Of a stretch of 64,000 nt of DNA, positions 55,651 through 64,000 are shown in pieces. Source of the stretch: Choanephora cucurbitarum (lineage: Eukaryota; Mucoromycota; Mucoromycetes; Mucorales; Choanephoraceae). Each line of letters begins with the position of its first letter. Positions within the stretch are counted from its first letter, which is position 1. The DNA lies in the NCBI GenBank assembly GCA_025331435.1, contig JAIWNI010000008.1:62001-126000 (forward strand). Direction: 5' to 3'. Under the pieces are notes generated by a model. The model did no database searches, was not told the origin of the DNA, and saw only the letters and a program-made list of their open reading frames with translations. The position numbers and the translations under genes are program-made.

Positions 55651-57860
55651 ATGGTTCGTGCTGAGAAAAAGCAAAATACTCCTGAAGAAGATAGACTTGT
55701 AACAAAATTCTTAGAAGAAGGTAAATTGCTTTTACATGACAAACGCAACTCTGTTGTTCTATAAGAGCCAACAAACAGACAAGAAAATGATTACTCTGAA
55801 AAAAGCGATCCTCATGGATGACAGATTAACTCATCCACTTTCATTAGATCCCATCAAGACTGATGTGAAGATTACAAAGACTGACTGGAAATCGACTCAG
55901 ATACCCGAAACGATTCAAGTACATTCTTTTTATGTAAGGATCTTGTTGGATTCACCTAGAGAAACGGTTACTTAAACACCAGACACAATTTTTGACATGT
56001 ACCCTATTTAGGCGAAATTAAAAGAAGTACAACAAATCATTGACGACTCTATTGAAGACGAGCACAATTCGTTCAAGATCGACCTTGCTGAAAAGTAAGT
56101 ATCTTGTTGTGGGCAAAGCAATCCAACCAACTTATTGATCCCCCTACTCTTTTGCAGTGAGAAAATCGAAACTGTTCGTAAAGAAAATGTGTTCAGTGAG
56201 GAGGTAACCGAGTCTGAAATGGATATCATTCAAAAGCGAGTAGCTCTTCAACAACGACAGTTCAAAGAGTTTGAAAAGCGGGAATATGCTCGTAAATCCA
56301 AAAAAATCAAGGCAGTTTATGATTATTTGACTGATGAGGAAATATCTCAAATGCTTGAAGATTGTAAGAATGATGAGGTAAGATGCTTGAGAAGAGAAAC
56401 ATAAGCTTTTCTTTCTAAATGAAGAGAAATACAACAGGAGGAAGTCATTGTTCGCATCACACAACATGGGTACCTTTCAGAAATTCGTAAGACAATTGCT
56501 ACTAAACATGCTCCAGAAGTCGAAAACAGCCGTAGTTCGATGAATGAAGAGCAGCAGGCAGCTTACAAGCAGTTGCTCAAGAAGCGTTCCGAGACCTTAA
56601 AAAAGACAACAAATGAGTCTGCTAAAAAGTGAGTATCGTCAGTACCTTGGACCAATACTTGATGACTCATTCTCTTTGGTAATAGACAATACCGTATCGT
56701 GAATCGATTAGGATTGGATGAAGCACTCAAACAAGTTCAAGAAAACCAAGTAGATCCTGAAAAAGCGTTTCAAGGCTGGTCATCAGCTCGTATTCGTGCT
56801 TATCAGATGATTGATGAAAACCCCAACAGTTACTATTATCGATTCAATGCTCCAGGTGAAGAACAACGTAAGGGACAATGGGCTGATGATGAACGCAGAC
56901 TCTTCTTCAAACGTCTTGAAGAAGTAGGCGCTAACGGACAATGGGGTATCTTTGCCATGAAGATCCCAGGCCGTGTAGGCTATCAATGCTCTAACTTCTA
57001 CAGACTATTGATTGAGACGAAGCAGGTCGAAGACCCAAACTATGTCTTGGATGAAAAGGGCAAAGCACATTATTTGTTCGACAAGAAGGGAGCTAACGGC
57101 GGTACCGAGAAGACATTTAGAACACATAGTAAGCATGGTACTGGACGTGGATCAGGTATTGCTTCTTCTTCCTCTTTGTCAGCTGGTTCAGAAGCACCTG
57201 CAACTACCACTACAAGACGATCTAGAGCTACTACAGCAGCTACATCTTCAGCAGCCAAGAAACCAAAAGCGAAGAAGAGAAAGTCAAGAAATTGGGATAG
57301 TGATGATGATGAAGATGATTTTGAAGATTACAATGATAACTCTGGTACTTATACCCTAAGTACGCGTTCATCCCGAAGAACTAGAGCAAAGACAGATGCA
57401 GTTGAAACTAATAATGATACCACTATTTATAACGCAAACAATAATAATGACAACAATGAAGAAGATGAGATGGAAGAAAGCGAAGATGAGCAAGATTTGA
57501 ATAATCCCTTACCTGGGTTTATTGACCCTATCACCTTAGATGAAGTCGTAAAACCAGCTATTTCTACATATGGTCATGTTATGGGGTAAGCATAAGCTCT
57601 ATATGCTTGACAACATATTTTGTACTTACCTGTGTAAACACACTCGAAATAGCTACGACAGTTGGGTGCGTTGTCTAACAAACTGGGAAGGAAAGAAGAA
57701 CATATGTCCTCTGACCAAGAAACCCCTTACAAAAAGAGACTTGGGTAATTATCACCATTAGCTTTTTACTCGCTTGCTATTAACATGACATTTCTTCTTT
57801 CTGTTAGTTATTCTTACTCATGATAATATCGAAGAATACCGGGACAAGATTATTCAGTAG
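55651..57860 (+). CDS. Myb/SANT plus U-box-like domain protein
   Basis: A 587-aa nuclear-looking protein in eight exons: 55651-55720, 55779-55933, 56012-56094, 56158-56377, 56438-56628, 56686-57585, 57653-57744 and 57808-57860. N-terminus: helical and charged, with KKMITLKKAIL and EKREYARKSKKIK stretches. A Myb/SANT-like domain lies about 303-355 (GQWADDERRLFFKRLEE, then QWGIFAMKIPGR and the third-helix CSNFYRLLI). This is followed by a long basic/Ser/Asp-rich linker. The C-terminus about 514-575 reads LPGFIDPITLDEVVKPAIS, then HVMGYDSW and NICPLTKKPLTKRDLVILT, the pattern of a U-box (modified RING without metal ligands; conserved I-D-P-I-T, C-P-L). U-boxes recruit E2 enzymes, so a chromatin-bound ubiquitin ligase is possible. 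Exon 2 could end at either of two donors (55924 or 55934). Confidence 0.82.
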
Positions 57861-58074
57861 ATGAAACCATATTAAAAAAAGGAATTTTATGTAAATACAG
57901 AATTTGTACAGATTGCTTCTATATGTTTGTTTGGATTGTACGTGTATGGGTTGCATGGATGGGTGTACATATATGCACAAATTAGGATAAATTTGTTTTG
58001 TTTTGCTCCCTTTTTTTTTTCATTGTTTCTTTTTCTTTTCTCTTCAATCTATTTTTCTCCAGAAAAAAAAAGGA

Positions 58075-59205
58075 ATGAAACAAAACCCTCTTCTTATACC
58101 AGAAATTGCTCGACTCTTATGTAGCTTTGTTGAACCAACAGACTTGACTAATATTGCTCTTACCTGCAAGATATTCTATCACGCGTCATGCTTTAGATTA
58201 TGGAACACACTAAATCCAAAATCAAACCGAACATTGCGCCAAATAAGAAACACATTAGACTCAACCACGACTTATAACAAATACGTATGGAAGTTTCGCC
58301 TCTCAGCCAAAGATTATCAACTTGGGCACATCTCCTTCGATTCTTTTTTATTTCCAAACCTAAGAGAATTAGAGTTTTCGAATCCTGCTATACAAGATCA
58401 CACTGTGTATCCGATCGTTTCGGCAGCACAAAAATCCTTATTTGCACTTGATTTATCCCAATGTTACTGCATCTCGACAATGTCCATACGACCTCTTTTA
58501 GCAATGGCGCCGAATCAATTGAGATCACTTGTGCTTTACGGCTGTGGAAAGATTGATGCACAAGTGTTGGCAAGTGTCATTCGCCGACATGCTGGTACGC
58601 TTCAACGCCTTGGACTCACTGATATCAATGATACCATTTTGGACGCTGTTTACAGCTGTAGAAATCTCAATGATCTAGGACTTGAGCATTGTGCTACACT
58701 GACCAATGCTGCCTTGACTCGATTTTTCATCAATGTCGTCAAAAACAACATGAAAATGAGCCGCCTACGGCTACGTGATATTGATAACCTGACTTCAAGT
58801 CACTTGAAGCTCATTGCCACTTCAGCCAGCTGTCTATCATTAATGCATATCGACATGAGTGAATGCAACAAAGTTAAGTCAGATGGCGTTTGTTGGCTGG
58901 CAAGGGAATGTATCAATTTGATTTCATTATCATTGGCTTATCAAACTGGCGTAACAAATCAAGCTTTACAGGTAAAATGAAATAACAAAGAAGTCTGCGG
59001 TTATAACTCAAGCCTAATTTATATGTATACTTTACAGCTCTTCATAAGCAATTGTCACCAACTGAGGCACGTGGATGTTTCTGGATGCCCACTTCTGACT
59101 GATCATGCGTTACCTCCCCTTGATGACACAGTAGTGCCACTCCCAATTGGTCATTTCACTGAGAAAATAGGACAAATTTTAGAACTTGATTGGCCAGTTG
59201 CTTAA
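58075..59205 (+). CDS. F-box/leucine-rich repeat protein
   Basis: A 354-aa protein in two exons, 58075-58971 and 59038-59205 (66-nt intron). The N-terminus (PLLIPEIARLLCSFVEPTDLTN then ALTCKIFYHASCFRLWNTL) is a degenerate F-box, which binds Skp1 in SCF ubiquitin ligases. From about residue 95 on come leucine-rich repeats of the AMN1/Grr1 type (LRELEFSN, LFALDLSQCYCIS, LRSLVLYGCGKID, LNDLGLEHCATLT, LMHIDMSECNKVKSDG, LRHVDVSGCPLLTD), with the characteristic L-x-L-x-x-C spacing. The substrate is unknown. The ATG at 58075 follows a T/A-rich leader; no earlier in-frame ATG is usable. It lies 214 bp after the Myb/U-box gene. Confidence 0.85.
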
Positions 59206-59880
59206 GTTTGGATAGTTGGCTACGTAGAAGAGCCATAAAGTAGACTAGTTTGAAGAAGAGAATAGGTTGCTTTCTTGAAAATGAGTTGGTATGATATTTA
59301 GAGAAATAAAAGTAGATATTTTTTGAAACATGCAACTAGGAATTGCTCATTAATTGTATTGTCTATCCTTGACTCATATTCAGTAAAGGCGCGATAGAGT
59401 TGTAATGGGGTTATTGATTGATTGAAAATAGCTTGAAAGGTCAAATCGCAAAGTAGGTTGCTATTGTCATCTCAAGTGCTTGTTGCACCATATTAAATGA
59501 ACCGGATATAACTGGAGACCGCCACAGCAATTGTTGTCTCGGTCATACAGCTGTGAATATTTATATTTATATCCGCTCACTTGAATCTGCCTATTTATAG
59601 ATTGTGTAATTCTTCTAAGGTGTTATCAAACAAGCACTTAGTTTATGATAAACAAAAGGCATAGCTTCAACTGCTTCTCGTATTGAACGAAAATAATGCA
59701 CGATAAATTATTACAGTAGTAAAAACAGAAGTTTATTTTTTAACTTTAGCATTAATGCATCTATAGTGGTAGCAATTAAGAATAAGAGAGTTGGGGAGAA
59801 AAGGGGGAATAAGGATATTAATTTTAAATGTGTATCTATATAATATATGTATGAAACAAAATGAAATTGGGAAATGCAAA
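59206..59880. other. Intergenic, convergent
   Basis: 675 bp between the F-box gene (+) and the MFSD1-like gene (-), so 3' UTRs only. AT-rich, no gene recognised. Confidence 0.5.
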
Positions 59881-61557
59881 TTAAGCTTGACCACTGATAG
59901 AGTAGACAAAGAAAAGAACCCAAGCAGTGATAAGAGCGGCAACAGAAATAGCAAACCAGACATAGTTGAGTTTCTTGTATGGTGTGTTTGCCAAAGAGTC
60001 TTTACCCTGGGAAGTCAACTCAAGTTCTTTATCGTTGATTTCTTGCATACGGATAACACGCTTAGCACGGCCCATTTCCAAGAGATTGCCATGGAAATAG
60101 AATTGGTTGAACCAAAGCAGAGAGATAATGACAAAACCAATACCAGCCAAGATGATGAAAGTCAACATAACATTGACGTAAGATTGACCAGCAGTCTTAT
60201 CTTGAACAACACCAACAGCAACATCAAGAATGGATGTACCAACGTTGTTTGAACTCTTGTAAATACCAAGACCAGTACCAATGTAGTCAGAGGGCAAGAT
60301 CATACCAATAGAAGTAATCATAGAGATAGGACCGAATGCAAGGGAAATAGAATAGAAGACCATACCGACAGTAGCATCAACGTAGGTCCAGCCTAACAAA
60401 CCAGAACTCAGAATCAAGAAAATGGCAGAGATCAACAAAATCAAGACACGGCAACCATAGTAGTCCATGATGAAACCTAGGATAGGTGTGGCAACAATAG
60501 GGACAGCCTGAGAGGCACTAGCCTTGTAACCAGCCAAGACGTTTGTTGTACCAAAGTGCTTTGAAACCAAATCAGTAGCGATAGTTTGGAATGAAGACCA
60601 AACGGCAGCGTAAATGAATTCAATCAAAATGATATGCCAGAAGATAAAAGGGAACTTGAAGACGGAGCGCACTTTAAAGGTCTTCTTTCTCTTGAGAGCT
60701 TCTTTCTCGTTGGCTGTCAAGGTAGCTTGACCCTTGAGACGATGGACAATAAGAGCATAAATGAAGTTCATGATGATAGAGAAACAACAGAGGATAAACG
60801 AGAGCCAGAAAGCCCATACCCAGTCGCCGCTAGCTTGAGCAACAGCATTAGCTACCAAAGTACCCAAGAAGGTAGAGAGACGACTAATGGATAATTGAAG
60901 ACCGATAGCAATTGAAAGATGACGAGTACGGAACCATTTGGAGAGCAAAGATTCTTGCATAGTAACAATCAAGCCACTACCGATACCAAAGACAACACGG
61001 GAGACGATCATAAGTGCATAAGAGTTATACTTTGCAGAGATTGCAGTTAGGAGAGAACCGAGAATAATCATGAAGTTGATAGCAAGTGTACCCCAGACTG
61101 AACCAAACAAATCGATAAAAATACCACCAGCAATAGGGAAGATGGTGTTAATGATTGACACAGAGGCTGAAATGACACCGTATTGTGTGTTGGTAATAGC
61201 AAGATTCTAAGATGCATATGTTAGATAAGATGATTTCTTGTTATATCTAAACGTTCACTTACAGTAACAATTTCCTTCTTCATGGCAGAAAGAGCACTTG
61301 CAGAGAAATGCGAGCCAACTATCATAATAAATAAAATCAATTAGTGATAAGCAATAAACAAACAAGGACAAATATAACATACAGGGAAACAAAAGAGCAG
61401 TAGCCAAAGCGATAGCCTTATACTGCCAAGGAGCATTGGCAAGAGCAGTATCACCACCATCTGTTCTGAGTTCTACGCTTTTGTCTTCTTCTTTAAAAGA
61501 CTCTTGAGTGTACTTTTCATTGGCATCTAAAGCCAACTTTTCATTAGGATTAGCCAT
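59881..61557 (-). CDS. Major facilitator superfamily transporter, MFSD1-like
   Basis: A 518-aa polytopic membrane protein in three exons: 61383-61557, 61263-61318 and 59881-61206. About 12 membrane segments are visible. The spliced start of the transport domain reads FGSHFSASALSAMKKEIV, then NTQYGVISASVSIINTIFPIAGGIFIDLFG; the latter part matches MFSD1 proteins of animals, which export dipeptides from lysosomes, and their fungal relatives. An SRVVFGIGSG segment follows in TM4, the usual MFS motif region. The hydrophilic N-terminus (about 1-50) and the basic loop KLKGQ/ KRKKTF near the middle are cytosolic. The final IISLLWFNQF and a last TM segment close the protein. Substrate and membrane cannot be proved; vacuolar peptide export is an inference from the family. 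Confidence 0.83.
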
Positions 61558-64000
61558 CTTATAGAAACAGATCGAGAAAAGAAAAGAAAAAGTTGTACGG
61601 TATACGTAAAAATCATACTACTTATATATACTCCAAGAAAAATAATCTGGCAGCCAAAAAAGTATTGGTAGATTATACTTTTTTTTGGTTGTAGCACAAC
61701 TATTGTTACGCGGAAAATGCTGCTTCCATCTGATTATTGGTCCATCAAATCAATCAGATATGAATCACTGCTAGACTTGCTTATTTTTTTTTTTACAGAA
61801 AAATGAAAAAGCTATAAATCTTTATAATTTTCAACTCCCTTTAAATCTTCCTTATGAATGAGAAATAAATGGTACTAGCATCAATAGTCGCTCAAGAGCC
61901 TTTTGGATTACTTGGGACTACGTAGAAGAAGGTTATCAGATCGTTTCAGCTCATCGTACGAACATCATCTTTCTAAAGTTAGTACTGTTGTGTTCAGAAA
62001 TTTCTTAGATCCAAAATTTGAAACTAAGCTTTTTAAACGCATTCCTGTTTCTCTCTAATACTGGCAGCATTTTTTTCTTCCTAGCTTTCTAAGCAAGATT
62101 GCCTTAGTATTGTTACACTTTTATTTTGTAGACTAAGCTATATTGCTAAACAAAGGAAGGGCGAAAAATATTTGTCCGTTTACCTGGAAAGACAGAAACT
62201 AAAAACGCAAATGGTGACACGGTAAAATAAAAAAAAAGTCAGTAAGACAAGAAAAAAAGGGAAAGAGACAGAGGGGTAGAGAAAAATCTTGACATTCAAT
62301 AGTACTACTTTGATTATAAACAAACATAGCCACTGAAAAAAACTTGCTTTACTACTGTCTTTTTCTTTTTCATTTCTTTGGCTAATCAATGGCAATTGCT
62401 TGTATTCGGATTGATAAATATGCAAAGGAACAAGATTTTAAACTTTATACTTTTAATACTGTATTACATAGAAGCAAGCTATAACTTTTTGTTACTGATA
62501 GAAACTTCGGACAAAGAGTAGTACAAAGCATAATACTTCCTGTTACAGTTATTTATCATCGTATATACCTATAGAACAAGTCCACCCTGTCCAAACAAGT
62601 AATTTCTTCAAATAAGGCATCGCGGACTTGCACAGTTTTGTTACGGGGTCCCAAAGAAAAGGTATAGTTTAAGAAGATAGTTTTTTTTCCCTCTCTATCA
62701 ACAAAATATATTTTGTTTCTATTCCTTTATAGATAGATAGTATTTAAAAGAGAATTAACTGAAATCTGACAGGCATTAGAACAATAATTTCTTGCCATTA
62801 TTGGAAAACGTTCAATTGCTCTTTTTTTTAGTTCAAACTTAATGTGGAACGAAACATGTCATCTATAAAAAAAGCGTCCAGTTTTTTTTTTAAAAGAAAA
62901 GTCTGTGATCTGTTGCACTTGCTCTTTCTTTTTTTCTTCAGATCCCGGTATGATCCAGAACCAGAAATAATACTGATTATGCATGATCAATCTTGATTAA
63001 ATACATTCATCTCAGTACGATTTTGAATGAAATTTGGCTTTTGCTATTCTAGGTTTTCTCAATGTTAATAATTTATATTCACTTGTACTCCACATCTATA
63101 GTAGAAAGACTTTCAAACACGACAATAAGTCGCTTGCGGAAATTTTCAATGTATTATAGACCATGTGATTTCTTAATTGACTTTGAACCTAGTGCTTAGG
63201 TAGACATTTGCTCATCCTTCTTTCTTCTCGGAGTTGTTGATGACTTGAGAAAAGTGTCAAACAAATCTTGTTAATGCTGTTCTTCTAAGGGGTTTAGTTT
63301 ATTGACATATATTCTTATTCATATGACATTCTTATAACTTAAGCACAAAAGGCAATTGACATTAGCCTTTTTATTCATTTGAGTAATCTATCTGCTTGAG
63401 CAAGAAAGAGCATCTCAAAGCTTAGGTCTCAGTTAGTCTTGATGATCAGCATGGGAGATTGTTCGTTGAGACAAAACAAATACAATTGAACTGTGAGAAA
63501 AACAACAACATTTTGCCTCATTCGAATGTCTGTACGCACATCATGATCAAGCGCACTTTTAGGTGTGGATGCTCCTATAAAAATACTTTTCTTTTTCGAA
63601 GGTGGAGGACAGGTTTATAATGTGCGGTTCCAATTTCATTGTAACACTTTCAATTATATAAAAAGATTATTCAGACTATTCGATAGATTGAGGCATTTCA
63701 TACAGAGAATGATGGTAGTGTGTAGTCTTCTAATGTATGTGGCGTTCTAATGCATTTAAAAGATAAAGAACGCCCTTGATTTTGATAAATACAATTTGTT
63801 GTCTGCTCATTTTAGCAGCTGTGTAATTCGTTTTCGGTTTAATGTTCATGCAAGGGAGTTGCATTTAAATTTTAGACGGTAAGTCTGTATTCTTTTTAGT
63901 CATGAACTACAAATTTTTTTGAAATCGTTTTAGATCAAGCATACCTTTGTTCAAAAGTAAAAATAAAAAAGCATTGATACTCCTGCTGATGCTAAACTAA
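61558..64000. other. Intergenic to the right edge
   Basis: 2.4 kb after the start of the MFSD1-like gene. The first part holds its promoter (TATA-like run at 61622-61630). Beyond that I see AT-rich DNA with T-runs and no convincing ORF, RNA gene or repeat; a 61-codon frame at 63565-63750 was not accepted. Confidence 0.5.
61622..61630 (-). promoter_or_regulatory. TATA-like box of the MFSD1-like gene
   Basis: On the minus strand TATATATAA lies 65-73 bp upstream of the start codon at 61557. Its spacing matches the GH16 promoter in this window. Confidence 0.5.

Overview
The window is nuclear DNA of a filamentous fungus, most probably a Mucorales (Mucoromycota) species. The evidence is AT-rich sequence, long T/A tracts between genes, many small GT-AG introns (mostly 47-85 nt), and protein types typical of this group: a BEACH-WD40-FYVE giant protein, a Bni4-like C-terminus, a tandem DUF8032-like protein and an MFSD1-like carrier. 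All gene models below were spliced by hand from reading frames and splice signals; no alignment or database search was run.

Layout, left to right. 1-310: end of an ankyrin-repeat gene (+). 720-1343: GNA1 (-). 1609-5443: ROM2-type Rho1 exchange factor (-). 6539-7948: intronless gag/retropepsin-derived gene (+) whose protease-like domain lacks the catalytic Asp motif. 8123-19091: very large PH-BEACH-WD40-FYVE gene (+, about 24 exons). 19280-20314: GPD1 (-). 21706-22989: eIF4B-like gene (-) with a probable 6-nt micro-exon. 25206-31109: a complete Ty3/gypsy chromovirus (-) with near-identical LTRs, a CAAAC target-site duplication, one gag-pol ORF, a chromodomain and an AT-hook array. 32307-33388: Bni4-like gene (-). 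33672-34917: GPN3 (-) with its start codon split by an intron. 38245-39235: Pcl-like cyclin (+). 39489-40498: RRS1 (-). 42538-44406: MEX67/NXF (+) without a UBA domain. 44471-45698: PHD-finger protein (+). 47198-48867: tandem-repeat DUF8032-like protein (-). 49661-52780: TEL2 (-). 54293-55402: secreted GH16 enzyme (+). 55651-57860: Myb plus U-box-like protein (+). 58075-59205: F-box/LRR protein (+). 59881-61557: MFSD1-like transporter (-). The rest, including 34918-38244 and 61558-64000, shows no convincing gene.

These are independent housekeeping genes, not an operon or an obvious metabolic cluster. A loose theme is cell-wall biology: GNA1 (UDP-GlcNAc supply for chitin), the Rho1 exchange factor (wall-integrity signalling), the Bni4-like protein (chitin synthase/PP1 scaffold in yeast) and the GH16 enzyme (wall remodelling). 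A second group serves RNA and ribosome biology (eIF4B, RRS1, MEX67, and GPN3 for RNA polymerase assembly). No CRISPR, rRNA, tRNA or bacterial-type operon was recognised.

The items most worth a second look are the apparently domesticated gag-protease gene, the chromovirus that joins a chromodomain to tandem AT-hooks and has no visible tRNA primer-binding site, the split start codon of GPN3, the eIF4B micro-exon, and the fungal ALFY-type BEACH-FYVE protein.
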